Shown here in pieces: positions 34,550 to 46,400 of a stretch of 64,000 nt of DNA. Made by a program: the position numbers and the translations under genes. Each line of letters begins with the position of its first letter. Positions within the stretch are counted from its first letter, which is position 1. The stretch is from Acanthosepion lycidas (Eukaryota; Mollusca; Cephalopoda; Sepiida; Sepiidae), in contig OZ010588.1 in assembly GCA_963932145.1 (NCBI GenBank), positions 100,363,512 to 100,427,511 on the forward strand, read 5' to 3'. The notes under the pieces were generated by a model, which had not been told where the DNA came from, ran no database searches, and worked only from the letters and a program-made list of their open reading frames with translations.

Positions 34550-35045
34550 TTTGGTAAGGGTGCTCGATGCGATTTTATGGGCTGGAATTTTTAGTCAAAC
34601 CATTACTGAACCATTCAAATTCGATGATGCAGCTATACTAAACAATCCAAACTGTTACGATTTCATGGACAAGACTTTCTTTGAATGGTACAAGTCCTAG
34701 CTTCGCAGTTACAAAGTGAAATGTGCATTTATGCACGATAATGCATCTTTTGATGAATCAATGTTTACCTGTGAGTTTAGGATAATACACTAACAGGTGA
34801 GAAGATAATGGAAGGACTACCATAAAGCCCCATTGTGAATCCGATCAAAAAAATCTATGACTAATTGTGAAAATGAAATTATATGGAGATGGCAAACAAA
34901 AACAGAACGACGGAAAGCAATGAAATCAAACAGATCAGAAATAGAACCTAATGAAGTAACAAAATTAGCAAAATTATTGGATAATAGATTTGCTGGCTGT
35001 TATTGAGTAGAGTCACTATATTAAGATGTAAATGATTCAAAGACT
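34550..35045 (+). mobile_element. Tc1/mariner transposase relic
   Basis: VLDAILWAGIFSQTITEPFK, DFMDKTFFEWYKS, CAFMHDNAS (D at 34737) and PIVNPIKKIY (glutamate of the DDE triad replaced by lysine near 34847) follow the Tc1/mariner catalytic order, with stops and frameshifts. The helical tail ends near ELNDRFAGCY-like sequence at about 35000. Confidence 0.55.
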
Positions 35046-35194
35046 TATCATTTAAGTTTGTTATTTCTTCTATTAGAGGAGTTCGCCAATTCTTGATGAA
35101 TGTATTACTTTGTTATTGAAGTAAAAAGTGATCTTCTGGTTTTGCATAATAACTTCAGACTACAGTTTTTTATAATAACAACTAAATTGAATCA

Positions 35195-35850
35195 AGAGCT
35201 TCATCTACCGCGAGGAAAATTGGTTCTCTGTGCCGCGCCAAAAGTTTTCTATCGCTTGAGTCCATCCTTCAAATCTACAGATCAACCATTCGTCGTTGCA
35301 TTGATTACTGTACACATATATGGTTTGGTACCCCTCCTGTTCATCTCGAGGTCTTTGACCAAATCCAAAGACGGATATGCAATGTGATAGGCCCTGATCT
35401 AGCATTTCGTCTGCAATCGCTTTCTCACAGACGTGCTATGGCTTCCCTCTGTCTTTTCTACAAATATTTCCATGGCAACTGCTTTGACGAGCTACTTTCA
35501 CTGGTTCGCAAATTGTATGAATTTAAGCGTGCTACTAGGTTGGCATCTCGGTCCCATTCTTTCATTGTCGAAACGGTTAAATGTAGCCGTTTTTTTTTTT
35601 TACTCCAACACCTTTTTATGACGCCTTACCCGACAGGGGAATTCTGTTCCTCTTACTTGTTTCCCTGATAGATATACTATTTAAATGTAATGTCAATGGA
35701 CATCTTCTGATGCCTTTATCCTGACCCCCGTCCTTCTGTTTATCTTTTCCTCCAACACCCCTCTTTACTCTTATTTTCACCCTCTGTAACCCCTTCCACG
35801 CTAGTGGCACTCCCGCCTTGCTTAGGGTTATATGCTTAAAAAGATCCAAT
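35195..35850 (+). mobile_element. Jockey/CR1-like LINE, longest 3' fragment
   Basis: This copy extends further upstream than its siblings, with a KIGSLCRAK-like segment, STIRRCIDYC-like and HIWFGTPPVH-like residues, then IQRRICNVIGPDLAF, SLSHRRAMASLCLFYKYFHG, and NCFDELLSLV. One frame change divides the two halves. It ends with a GGCACTCCCGCCTTGCTTAG tail and a short A run near 35840. Products would act in target-primed reverse transcription, but this copy lacks endonuclease and reverse transcriptase domains. Confidence 0.75.
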
Positions 35851-36094
35851 AACTATAATAAAACACATTGTAACTGAACTTTTTCCGCAAGCTTTGTTTT
35901 CACATCTAAATGAATCGTTTAATATGTGACAAAATATATCAAACGAAATCGAGTGAAAGAAGTTGATGTGACGTGCATATTAACTTCAAAGGAGCTGTAG
36001 TTGTTTACGGTGGAAACCTTTAAGTAATATGATTTCTGACATTTAATACGGTTCTTTGTTTTGGGTTTGGTAGCACCAGTGAGATTCCGTCTTT

Positions 36095-36520
36095 CTACAT
36101 GGCAGAGAATGCTGGAAAATCTCCTCATAGATAAAGAAGAAACTTGAAGAAGCAGAAACGTGGTTCTCCAGAAGGATGCCGAGGAGACCATCGACCGATT
36201 ATATGAGGAACAAAGAAGTTTTCGAATAAAATGAAAACAAAAAAGAAGTTTATTCCTAACATCAGGAACAGACAGTTGAAATGTCCCGTGCACCCAATGA
36301 GGAAAGAAGGCACGGAAGATTTTATACTCACATGACAAGTTGACGGGAATAGGGACAGAGGAAAAAAATCGTAAATTACTTATTGAGCTTGAGTAAATGG
36401 ATGGCGTAAGAGGGTTTAGGAGCAATAGCAGAAAGACAAAATTTGTTACAAGGGACAAGAAGTTGTGGAGAGCCATTATCGCCTAAGTACTGATAGAACA
36501 AGGCAGATAAAGAAGAATAA
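36095..36520 (+). mobile_element. RTE-like LINE 3' fragment
   Basis: In three frames: AETWFSRRMPRRPSTDYM, NKEVFE, HQEQTVEMSRAPNEERRHGR, LLSLSKWMA, and WRAIIA. Same region as the 44.9-kb and 1.9-kb copies. The 185-codon minus-strand frame across it is a shadow. Confidence 0.6.
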
Positions 36521-36744
36521 TAAACGCCAGTGATTCTGATTCTACTGATATCACCTTTCCACCATGCAAACGTTGTCGCTGGGGATGCAGTATATCCGAA
36601 AGCTACTGTGAATCAACGTGTAAGACGGTTCGGTCACCCGGACGGGTTAGTGTTCTGGAATGGAAACGTCATTCTGAAAGGTAACATTCCCTTTCAAACC
36701 TGGGTAGATTAACGAAACGTACTCAGCCGGATCAACTTCACAAT

Positions 36745-37289
36745 ATCTTAAAAATTATCTAAACAATTTTTTTTTTTTTGTTGTTTGCGAGGGTTTCCTG
36801 GTCAGGTTTAGAACCTTTCAGTAGGCCTCACGAGAAGCTTTTGTTATTATCTTAAAAATTATCTAAACAATTTCTTTTCTTTTTTTTTGTGAGCGTTTAC
36901 TGGTCAGGCTTAGAACCTTTCAGTACGCCTAACGAGAAGCTTTTGTTATTATCTTAAAAATTATCTAAGCAATTTTTTTTTTTATTTTTATTTATTTTTT
37001 TTTTTTTGCGAGGGTTTACTGGTCAGGCTTAGAACCTTTCAGTACGCCTAACGAGAAGCTTTTGTTATTATCTTAAAAATTATCTAAGCAATTTTTTTTT
37101 TTTATTTTTATTTTTTTTTTTTTTTGCGAGGGTTTACTGGTCAGGCTTAGAACCTTTCAGTACCCCTCACGAGAAGCTTTTGTTATTATCTTAAAAATTA
37201 TCTAAGCAATTTTTTTTTTTTTTGTTGCGAGGGTTTACTGGTCAGGTTTAGAACCTCTCAGTACGCCTCACGAGAAGCTTTTGTTATTA
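36745..37289 (+). repeat. 102-119-bp tandem repeat, five units
   Basis: Unit starts at 36745, 36849, 36951, 37070 and 37188 (ATCTTAAAAATTATCTAA). Each has a T tract of varying length and shape, then GCGAGGGTTTACTGGTCAGG, TTTAGAACCTTTCAGTACGC and ACGAGAAGCTTTTGTTATT. Length differences come from the T tract. Confidence 0.9.
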
Positions 37290-38150
37290 GGATATTTAAC
37301 CTCAGACAGAGGGAGATAAATAATAAGTGTGTGTTGCCTGGCATGCTGCGCCAGGCAAACACGTCCTTTTAAACAACCTTGCAAATTATATAGACAACTG
37401 ATTAAATAAATGTCTACAAAGATTCATAATTTATTATGTGCAAAGGAAGCTCTTCGACATATTAAGTGTCGTTCACTAGGCGTCAAAGATAAGAAAGTTT
37501 GAGATTTCTAATTCATCATAGTTTATTAAGCGCTTTGCCGTCAAAAGAATATAATGAAATTAAATATTTCGCCGAAACGAACACGAAACTATAGGAAGAA
37601 TGATTGATAACCAAAGGCTTTCTCCGTATGGTGTCGCTAACAGTGGAGATAAAAATATGTTTGAACATTCGAATCATTTGATTGATAGCAAATATCTCCG
37701 ACCTCGTGGAGCCGCTAATAGTGGAAAGAGAAACATTTTTGACATTCATGCAATTTCAAAATTTGAAAGCTTTATTTAATATTGTTTATTTTTTTCGTTC
37801 CAGTGTCCATGTCTAGTGATATATACGTAATTTTTTTGCAACTAAAAATTGTGGAAAAGTAGACATTGTCTTACACTTCTAAAAAAGATTTCAAGAGTTA
37901 AAACCTTGGAATTATATTCTGTATTACTGCTTAACTACAGGTTGTCTTACCTGTAAAATATTGACCGTGAAATGATCGTCTTCAGAGACAATTTCTCCTA
38001 AGCTAATACGCAATAATATATTTTGACAGAAATATTCAACTGTGAGGAGCTGAAATTATTTTTCCACGTGAACAATGTCAATAGATATATTTCTATCGAT
38101 TTTCAAGCTAAAAATATATCATAGCTATGAATATAATTTTTAGCTTGAAA
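37290..38150. other. No gene seen
   Basis: Mixed sequence; a weak direct repeat of GTCGCTAACAGTGGAGA and GCCGCTAATAGTGGAAA (37632, 37711). Confidence 0.5.
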
Positions 38151-38156
38151 AGTTTA

Positions 38157-38157
<1 letters not shown>

Positions 38158-38225
<68 letters not shown>

Positions 38226-38238
38226 AATAAATATATTC

Positions 38239-38278
<40 letters not shown>

Positions 38279-38594
38279 TTGGTAAACACATATGTGAAAT
38301 TCACAGGAAAAAATCGTTTTGCTAAAGAATACAAAATTTTCTCTCTCCCTTCATACATACATATCTATATCTATATATATATATATATATATATTGTTTA
38401 TTCCTATACAATATTTACAGAAGAATAGTGTTCAATACTCAATAAATGACCTTTACATACGTATCGGAAATGTAGACATAAGAATCAACTGTGTATGGTG
38501 ACTATGAGTTTCATTATATATTATTGTTAAACACCTATATAAAATTCACTGTAAAGCATTGTTTTGATTAAAAATATATTTTGTTCCCTTTTTC

Positions 38595-38636
<42 letters not shown>
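38158..38636 (+). repeat. Cluster of (TA)n tracts
   Basis: Tracts at 38158-38222, 38240-38276, 38372-38394 and 38597-38636. A duplicated segment TGTGAAATTCACAGGAAAAA / ATAAAATTCACTGTAAAGCA lies between. Confidence 0.85.
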
Positions 38637-38640
<4 letters not shown>

Positions 38641-38772
38641 ACATTTTTATGTTCATACATTCTTTTTTATATATGCAAATATTTAAGTAAATGCTCTGTT
38701 TATAATAAACAGTAATAAACAACATTTACCGGCCTAAGTGTCCGAGAAAGTTTCATAGAAAATATTCGTTTT
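38636..38772 (-). mobile_element. Headless copy of the same SINE
   Basis: Plus-strand AACACATTTTTATGTTCATA, AAATATTTAAGTAAATGCTC and CATTTACCGGCC match the body of copies 1-3; the tRNA-like head is absent. Confidence 0.65.
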
Positions 38773-38774
38773 TT

Positions 38775-39425
38775 TTTTCTTTTTTCTTCCGATATTTTCA
38801 TTACTTTTGTACTATTTGATGCAATAACTGAAACTAACGACTGTGCATTGACACGAGGAAAATGCGACTGGCAGAGTTAATCAACAGGCAGGCTAGGTTT
38901 AAGGCTCCAAGTTCACATCAGAAAAATATCCTACAGCAGAAAGGCCTAGTGGATTAAAGCTTTGGTTCGTGAATTTGGAATAATAGTGACTCGTGGAGTG
39001 TGTCCTGGGACTCAATGTAAACGGGCAAGAAATAAATAAGAGATTATTAAAAATAAAAACTAGACGGGATATACCTAGATATAGGCAGTGAAATGAGAAC
39101 AATCTACAAGCGTAGATTAAATAAAGGATCCATTTCATAATTTCTTGTAGGTTATTCAGTTCAATATATAATAATACATACATAATAAGGCCAGCGTGCA
39201 CAACGGTAAACATTTTGTGATGCCAAAAAAAAAAATTGAGAACAACGTTACGAATATAAATAGTGTTAAAAACGTTAATTCTACATCCCAGAAATTGAAA
39301 CAGAAATGACAAACTCTAATCTTGGTGGCGAATGAAAATAATTATTACGGATTCTAAAAGAAATACTAAAATATACTTTACTTTCTTACGAGTTTTTTTT
39401 TTTTGATCTCCCCTTAATCTTCCTA
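38775..39425. other. No gene seen
   Basis: The 137-codon minus-strand frame (38899-39312) is phenylalanine- and leucine-rich with no domain. A SINE-like GTGGATTAAAGCTTTGGTTC lies at 38950. Confidence 0.45.
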
Positions 39426-39429
39426 GATC

Positions 39430-39815
39430 AGATGCTGCCCTTTCTAACCTAAGACAACTTCATTCAATTCCACCTCTTAATATCCTCAAACGAAAGCGTG
39501 GTCGTCTCTGGAGCCGCTTCCCTTCCGCCAGGCCCAGCAGAATTTCCTTATCGAAGCCTTCCCGCCGTATAATATGTCCAATATAAAGGAACTCCCTTAA
39601 CGCCACCTGCTTCGTCAATATCCACTTTGTTCTGATTGTATCTCTCACCCACTTATGAATGATCATATGACTTTGCGATATACCCACATCTCGGAAGCAA
39701 CATCCCAGTGTCTTTTGTTCTTGATCACTTCCCATGTCTTGCATCCGTAGCTGTCGTTGGCTAATGGCGAAAGCTGTGGCTCGTAGTAATTTCAAATTTA
39801 GCCTATGCGCATTCC
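39430..39815 (-). mobile_element. RTE-like LINE 3' fragment, second subfamily
   Basis: The minus strand has RHKKVDHSQTLGCCFRDVGI-like residues, then TKQVALREFLYIGHIIRREG, FDKEILLGLAEGKR and RRPRFRL. It shares the GHIIRREG...GLAEGKR-GRPR pattern of RTE tails but differs from the other copies. Confidence 0.5.
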
Positions 39816-40165
39816 CACGATTCCATATCTTTCTTATTTTTGACGTCGCACATCTTGTTATTGCCAGCCTTCACTTGAACTTGCGCGTGGATTAAGACAA
39901 ATTTTAATACGAAACGTAAATACGTCAAGAATTTCTCTCTGTTGAAGTAATAGAGTTGGTAATGTCGTAATTAATAGTTTCAGTACGAAATTGCAAACAG
40001 CATTTTCAAATAACAAACCGCCCTGTGTATGACAATAAACTACATCCAAGTCTGGGTTGGTTCTGCACAAAGCCTTTACCAATATAATCATATATGCAGC
40101 TGTCTGCATGTCGGTTCCTAGAAACTGAGCTGCTTGACCCTCATACGTCGAATATGACGGGTACA

Positions 40166-40174
40166 CACACACAC

Positions 40175-40262
<88 letters not shown>
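40166..40262 (+). repeat. (AC)n(TA)n(GATA)n microsatellite
   Basis: Ends at the mariner MITE. Confidence 0.9.
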
Positions 40263-40263
<1 letters not shown>

Positions 40264-40363
40264 TTAGGTTAGTGCAAAAATAATGACGTAATAATGTCGT
40301 TTTTTAACGTATTTTTAACGTCAAAAACGACATTATTACGTCATTATTTTTGCACCAACCTAA
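40264..40363. mobile_element. Mariner-type MITE
   Basis: A 100-bp hairpin, TTAGGTTAGTGCAAAAATAA to TTTTTGCACCAACCTAA, sitting between a GATA tract and TATG. Same family as 25367. Confidence 0.85.
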
Positions 40364-40544
40364 TATGTCTGTCTGTATGTATGTTTGTATGTATATACCG
40401 GGTATAACGTCAAAATTGTCAAAATTACGTAACAGCAAAATGTTTAATATATAAAAAATAAACTACAAAATGTTTAATATATAAAAAAATAAACTAATTG
40501 AGGATTGAGTTTCTAACGCTGGCTTATCATCTCTCAGTTGCGTC

Positions 40545-40860
40545 TCTTACCTTGGGCAGAGTGCGCTCAGGGGCTTCTCTGTCAAAGGAATGAGGGGTAA
40601 ATGAGAAAATAATACTGAGAGGTGTTCAGAGCTGGGGAACAGCTGCGCGAGGCCGCGCCCTACCATTGCACCAGAGGGAGAGATCAGTGCTCGTACCGAG
40701 GCCACCGCAAACGACGGTTGCGGTCGATGTGGGGAATTTTTGTCCCTTGCCCGAGTGTACGCGCTCGGGTCCCCACTTTAAAAATACCTTGTGTCACATC
40801 TCATTCTGGTGGGGGAACGAGTAAACCACACCTGAAGAACATCTAATAACGTCACGGCGA
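40545..40860 (+). repeat. 200-bp dispersed repeat, monomer
   Basis: TTTTTGTCCCTTGCCCGAGT and GCGCTCGGGTCCCCAC, then CCTTGTGTCACATCTCATTC, match the unit. GC-richer than its surroundings. Confidence 0.55.
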
Positions 40861-41019
40861 GCAGTCTAAGCTAGAATTAATATAACTGCTAGGATCGAGT
40901 TATAACAGCCTATCTCCCAGGTAATATTCTTTATCTGTTTTTTTGTTTTGTTTTGTTTTTTAAACAAGGTTAGACGTTTATCCTAAGTTTTCTTTCTAAC
41001 AATTGGGTTTCCTTTACCA

Positions 41020-41108
41020 TTTATTCAAGACTTTCCATTTTATCCCACCTACAGTAATCACTTTAGTCCTTAGTGACTTCTTTGCGTTGAGTGAAATGCT
41101 TAAAAATA
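41020..41108 (+). mobile_element. Jockey/CR1-like LINE tail, very short
   Basis: Only the last part remains: TCCTTAGTGACTTCTTTGCG, then GTGAAATGCTTAAAAATA. Confidence 0.45.
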
Positions 41109-41609
41109 GAAAAATTACAAGCTTGTGATAATAACCACAAAGTTGAGGACAATAGTCCGAATCTAAATGATGTGAATATGTCAAGATATGTTAAAGGATT
41201 AATGCTTTCAAATCGAAAAAAAAGAAACTCGTCTATCAAAGCAAATAATGCTTTCAAATGTGTTCGTAAGGAAAGAGAAAGAGAAAATTAATGCGAACTA
41301 GTAATTTACTTGTATGCTTTTTAGAGACGACGGTTGATTGCGTTTTCTTGTATGTCAAGAAAAGAAATCGATTATTGAACTTTAAGCTTTACATTCTTTC
41401 TTTATTGATTTGTTGTTTGTTTGTTTGATTCTGCATCCTTCCTGCGATATTTTCCTAATTATTTTCTTGTTTTTAAATCTTTCTCTCGTCATTAATTGAT
41501 TGAAATTAATTGTTACCGGCACCCTGGCGCGAACAGACCGCTGAACAACGCAATATAAATAGATACTCGTAGGCGAACGATGCTTCTTGTTTGCTTCCAG
41601 AGACACGTA

Positions 41610-41885
41610 CCAAGCTCAATATGTGAGGAGAGCAAGTCGGAGAAATGTGTGTTGTGTAAGGAGAGCAAGTCGGAGAAATATGTGATGTGTGAGGAGAGCA
41701 AGTCGGAGAAATGTGTGTTGTGTAAGGAGAGCAAGTCGGAGAAATATGTGATGCGTGAGGAGAGCAAGTCGGAGAAATGTGTGTTGGGTAAGAAGAGCAA
41801 GTCGGAGAAATATGTGATGGGTGAGGAGAGTAAGTCGGAAAAATGTCTGATGTATAAGGAGAGCAAGTCAGAGAAACTACCTGCA
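41610..41885 (+). repeat. 33-bp minisatellite, open on both strands
   Basis: About eight units of AAGGAGAGCAAGTCGGAGAA plus ATGTGTGTTGTGT in two alternating forms. Since 33 is a multiple of 3, plus-strand frame 41580-41888 reads repeated ESKSEK(C/Y)V, and minus-strand frames read repeated HISPTCSP or FSDLLSS. No promoter, splice or homology support for a protein. Confidence 0.85.
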
Positions 41886-41896
41886 TGAGCTTGCTG

Positions 41897-41898
41897 TT

Positions 41899-41946
<48 letters not shown>
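41897..41946 (+). repeat. (CT)n microsatellite
   Basis: About 25 repeats right after the 33-bp minisatellite. Confidence 0.9.
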
Positions 41947-41951
<5 letters not shown>

Positions 41952-42261
41952 GGTAATTTAAACTTGGATAGACATTTGAGATATTAAGTAAAAAAAAGAG
42001 GCAATTATTTTTCAAATGGAGTTTTTACACACAGTTTAATGACGGAAAAGAAATTCTACGATGGATAACCAAATTCAGCCACAAACTGCAACTACCACTT
42101 TTTTCTTTTTTGGCGTTTCTTTGCCGTTTCATTTCTGATCCTCTCATAATGGGCGTGCTGATGAGGCAATGGATACGTTGGACACTATTTGAATGTGGTA
42201 ATATACTGTTTAAGACAGTGTGAGCTAACTCGTGGAGAGGCAAGTAAATATCGTAATTATC

Positions 42262-42510
42262 TGTGTAAGCCTGTCGCGCGAGGTGGCAGTCTTGGAAGCT
42301 CTTACCGTGTCAACTCATTGCCTTTGGGCAGAAAGAAACCCGGACGAGGCTATGCTGAAGGGCAGAGTCTCTTCCGGGGAAGTAGACATATACCAAATCC
42401 CGTGTCTACGGGCAATTTTTGACCGAGCCAATAGGCTCAGATTTTCCCACATTAAATTTGACTTTGTGCCGCATCTTACCTTGTAGAGGGGCAGGTAAAT
42501 ATCGTAATAT
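42262..42510 (+). repeat. 200-bp dispersed repeat, monomer
   Basis: AAACCCGGACGAGGCTATGC, GGGCAGAGTCTCTTCCGG, ACGGGCAATTTTTGACCGAG and TTTGTGCCGCATC match the unit. Confidence 0.6.
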
Positions 42511-42699
42511 GCTGTCAAAGTAGTCCATCAGCAAAAGTGGTTTACATACTTGATGCCACTGACGAGTATTGTATTTTGTTGATGTTATAAAGATTACCAT
42601 TTCATTTCCAACCTCCGTTTTGTTTATTCTAATTCATTAACCCTGACCCATGATTGACAAGCGCGCGTAAACGTTTTTGTACTCTATGCTGGGTAATGC

Positions 42700-42754
42700 G
42701 GGTCGCTCGTCTCGAGTATAGCCCGCGGGTCGCTCGTCTCCAGTATAGCCCGCC
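42700..42754 (+). repeat. 26-bp tandem duplication
   Basis: CGGGTCGCTCGTCTCGAGTA/TAGCCCG followed by a second copy with one change. Confidence 0.75.
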
Positions 42755-43002
42755 ATCAACATTGTCGTTTTTTTATTATTTTTTTTAATTTGCTGCCTGA
42801 TGCTTTGAATGTTAATTCTGCAGGCCGCAATTTAAGTTATTCTGTTCAAGTTTATATACTCAGGGTCAGCTATGTTGAATGTGTTTTTTTTTTTTTTGCC
42901 GCCTATCAGCCGTTATTACCTAGACTGGAACCATCATAAAATTCTTGTTTAAAAAAAAACCCGGTTTGACTGGAATACTAAAGGCGGGTACAGATTGGCT
43001 GA

Positions 43003-43053
<51 letters not shown>

Positions 43054-43665
43054 CGGCCATCATATGCACTATGCTTTGAAGTATCTTAGCTATAATCGAA
43101 CACAGTGAGAAAGTATTCTCGATTAAACTAAACGCTACCAGGATATATTCTGGGAGGCGGTTAATCCGGTTTTCACGACTAGACATTTGTCCAGTTAACC
43201 GTTCTTTGATCACAGACAAGCGTCATTAATTAGCCGGTACAAGTGACTTAATATCCATCATGTCATAGTTGTGCTTCCGTAGCACATGTATATCACCGCG
43301 TCCGCTAATTGGGACCGACGTTGTATATTTAATGTATGTGATTTCATAGGTAGTGCACATGTTTCTAGTGAATTCTAGATTATTCTGTAACGTTGTTCAT
43401 TAAAAATCATATTTAAATAATATTTTTCTTCGCTTAAATAAATATCCGAATGTCTTCCTCGAGATTAATTTAACCAATATAACAAGTCCATCGATATATA
43501 CTGGTGCATACATATATGTCTATACATACACATGCACACGCATATACATATCAGAGTTTGTTTGTTTTTTAAATATATGTATACAAGCACATACATATTC
43601 CTACATTCCACTATTTATGAATACGACTACACAGATATATATAAACCTGCACACACACTTACCAT
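42755..43665. other. No gene seen
   Basis: Unique-looking; GC-moderate at 43080-43330 without an open frame. Confidence 0.5.
43006..43048 (+). repeat. (TA)n microsatellite
   Basis: Further tracts at 43667-43730, 43876-43942 and 44112-44170 bracket the foldback and hammerhead-like segments. Confidence 0.9.
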
Positions 43666-43679
43666 ACAATATATATATA

Positions 43680-43734
<55 letters not shown>

Positions 43735-43744
43735 AACATACTCT

Positions 43745-43872
43745 TAAAGTTTAAAGTGTGCTATATTTATGGAATGAAGTGCTCAATATCAGAGACAGAG
43801 CGTGTGTAAATATAAAAGTGACCATTGAATTCAACACTTAGAGGCGACTCTAAGTGTTGATTTCAATGTTCA

Positions 43873-43885
<13 letters not shown>
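43745..43885 (+). mobile_element. Foldback-family copy, short hairpin
   Basis: AAAGTGTGCTATATTTATGG, AAGTGCTCAATATCAGAGAC and then a hairpin AACACTTAGAGGCGACTCTA with TTTCAATGTTCACTTTTATA. Bracketed by (TA)n. Confidence 0.65.
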
Positions 43886-43945
<60 letters not shown>

Positions 43946-43978
43946 TACTGCTACCAGCAAGCAGAAATATTTCTTTTC

Positions 43979-44010
43979 CCGATGATGGTCATTTTGGCTG
44001 AAACTAGTCG
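43979..44010 (+). ncRNA. Degenerate hammerhead-like motif
   Basis: CCGATGA (one change from CTGATGA) is followed by GGTC-ATTTT-GGCT (stem with wobble pairs), GAAA at 44000-44003, palindromic ACTAGT and the cleavage triplet GTC. Stem I is not convincing. It lies just beyond a GIY-YIG relic (44220-44545) but on the opposite strand. Probably inactive. Confidence 0.4.
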
Positions 44011-44109
44011 AGGAATCTAAATGAAATAATAATAAAAAAACGAAAGAATATTAATCTACAACCCAGTGTGTTTGAAGATTTTAATGTTTTAATGTTTTTT
44101 TTTATTGTT

Positions 44110-44173
<64 letters not shown>

Positions 44174-44219
44174 TTTTGCATATACATATACAGGTACATA
44201 CATATATATTACAACCAAT

Positions 44220-44545
44220 ATAGTCTGTAGATTTTTAAATGAGCCACCTCCAAGTAGGTCCTTTTCCTTCCCTCCACTAACTTGTATACCGTAATGTGCG
44301 CTTTTATTTTTTTTTTTGCGATGATCGGTGGAATACCGTATGGCTCTAGTCTTTGATGCACTTTTGAGATTTTCACACTCTGAATGCAGTTTCATCTCAG
44401 TGAATTCTGTGCTCTCCTCATCAGACTGGCATTTTTTAAAATCAAAACTGTGATCAAAATTTATTACTGTAAATTTTGCTGGATATCTCTGAGGTGTTTA
44501 TGTAATTTTTTTTCTGGATGTTTCGCCAATGTATATTAATGGGCA
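44220..44545 (-). mobile_element. Penelope-like GIY-YIG fragment, degraded
   Basis: The minus strand from about 44545 reads IYKMP and then a shifted version of the YIGETSRK region, followed by KLHKHLRDIQ. Further down comes CENLKSASKTRAIRYSTDH. The pattern matches the GIY-YIG tail of Penelope-like elements but is more decayed than the 51.4-kb copy. It ends near a (TA)n array at 44112-44170. Confidence 0.45.
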
Positions 44546-44889
44546 TTTTGTATATCTCTGTCTTTGTTCTTGTTGTTATCTCTTTTAATATTAATTCTAT
44601 CGCTACTTGTTTATGGGGTGGCGTGTTTCATGTCTACGTTGAAAAAATTTCTTTTATGGTGACAGTTATAGATTTAAATTTTCATATCGTTTTCGGAATT
44701 ATTATTTTTCTGTTCATTTTGTAAGCTTTGCGTTTGGCATTGTAACGGAAATAATCAAGGTATTGGAGAAGTCGAAAAGTTTGATGTCTTTCTCTTCATC
44801 TGACAGGAATTGCTGACTACAAATTCTAAGGGCTCATAAATAAAAGAATATGATCACTCCGGATATTTCTTTTTTTATTTTTGTGGAGG

Positions 44890-45545
44890 GAGTAAAAGTA
44901 TGTAAACATCAAGCAAGTGTAAAATTTTAACTATCTAGGAAGCATTTTACCAGAGGACGGGAAATGCAACTTCCAGATCCGAACTTGCACTGGACAGGCG
45001 GAAGAGGTATTCAAAACGCTAAAAAGGGTGCTAAAAATGGAAAGAAAATCGAAAACAGTGCTGGATTGCTTTGTGGTAACCATTCTCTGATATGGCAGTG
45101 ACTGCTGAACAATTTCCCTAAAGATAACGAAAAAAAATAGAAGCAGTAGAAAGTAGCTCTACAGAAGGATAGTGAGAATTCCAAGGACGGAGCAAGTAGG
45201 AAATCTTAAAGAAAATGGCAACAGAACGAAGACATCTGCTTAAAATCAGGAAGAGAAGGCTTAAATTCCTTGGATGCATACTGAGGAAGGTTGGCTTGGA
45301 GAATTTAACATTTGGGGGGCATATTGTGGGTAAGATATCGTAGGGGACGCAGTGATCCACTTTCCTAACTTTTTTTTTTTTTTTTTTTTTTTTGTGAATT
45401 TTTGACGGAACGGGAGCGGGCCCTTTAGCAAAGAGAAAAACATGCTAAAATCAACACGAGATTGAACGTTGTGGAGAGCCATGATCGCATGTGTCCTGAA
45501 GGGATGCGACACACAGAAGGAGAAAATACAGCGAGACGATGTTAA
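44890..45545 (+). mobile_element. RTE-like LINE 3' fragment
   Basis: Encodes FNYLGSILPEDGKCNFQIRT, TGQAEEVFKTLKRVLKMERK, a degraded WSISLKITKK, EQVGNLKENGNR-like and KIRKRRLKFLGCILRKVGLE-like residues, and WRAMIACVLKGCDTQKE. These are the tail landmarks of RTE ORF2. A poly-T run at 45369-45393 interrupts the copy. Confidence 0.65.
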
Positions 45546-45654
45546 GATAACTAGAATTCCTTCACGGGTTTATTATTGGCGGGCAAAAAATAAGATAGAT
45601 CTTACTATGGTGATGGCAAGCAAAGACAAAAAAAAACTTGCTACCTTGATGGCA

Positions 45655-45965
45655 TGAGATTTAAACTTATTACTAGATTGGCAATTAGGTCTCATTGTTT
45701 TGCTGTTGAATTAGTTAGATGTAACCGTAAGCTCTATGCTGATAGCTCCTTTTATCGCACTGAGGAACTCTCATCCGGGTTCTTGCTTCCTTGCCATTTA
45801 AAATCTTCAAAAATTAAAATGAAACCTCAAACGTCATCTTTTGTCTTCCTGACCCTGTACTTTTCTAGTTCTTTTTCTTCCATAAACTATTCTTTTTCAC
45901 ACCCAGTAAATCTTTGCGTCTTAGTGGATTTATCACCTTGCTTGAGGTGAAATGATTTTTAAAAA
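45655..45965 (+). mobile_element. Jockey/CR1-like LINE, 3' fragment
   Basis: Encodes RFKLITRLAIRSHCFAVELV, RCNRKLYADSSFYRTEELSS, LKSSKIKMKPQTSS, and CVLVDLSPCLR at the end, then GAAATGATTTTTAAAAAG. It follows directly on an RTE-like fragment. Confidence 0.62.
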
Positions 45966-46253
45966 GTACAAGAATTTCCGAGACAAGGCAGTTAAAGGAA
46001 AGGATTAAACAATTATTTTAAGAAAAGAGAATATCTGGTTGTCAGTAAAAGGAACGTTCCAGAATGTGAGCTACAAAGTGGGTGGTGGGTGTTAAAATCA
46101 AGCAACTGTAGAAATTATATATTAAGTATTTTAACATAGCGTAAAATGTGTTACAGAAATCAGTGTATGTATAGAACAAATGTTATTCATCTAAAAACTG
46201 TATTATATTCAGATAATATTGTTCTACACGTTGAATACATTCTCTCATTTATA

Positions 46254-46400
46254 TACCGTATATACCTGTGTATAAGACGCACCAGTAGATAGGCCGCGCC
46301 TTTAGTTTGAGGTTGTCAAAGTGGGTATTTGCGGTTGATTCGCACATAGGCTGCACTTTAATCTGGGGAGTTAAATGGCCTTTTTTTTAACGTAAATATA
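46254..46400 (+). mobile_element. Solitary DNA-transposon end
   Basis: TACCGTATATACCTGTGTAT, AAGACGCACC and TCGCACATAGGCTGCAC show the TACCGTA...AAGACGCAC pattern of widespread invertebrate DNA-transposon termini. The partner end is not seen. Confidence 0.4.

Noticed and set aside
35919-36476. 185-codon minus-strand frame
   Set aside because: It is the shadow of the plus-strand RTE-like fragment.
38899-39312. 137-codon minus-strand frame
   Set aside because: Hydrophobic AT-driven composition, no domain, no splice or promoter context.
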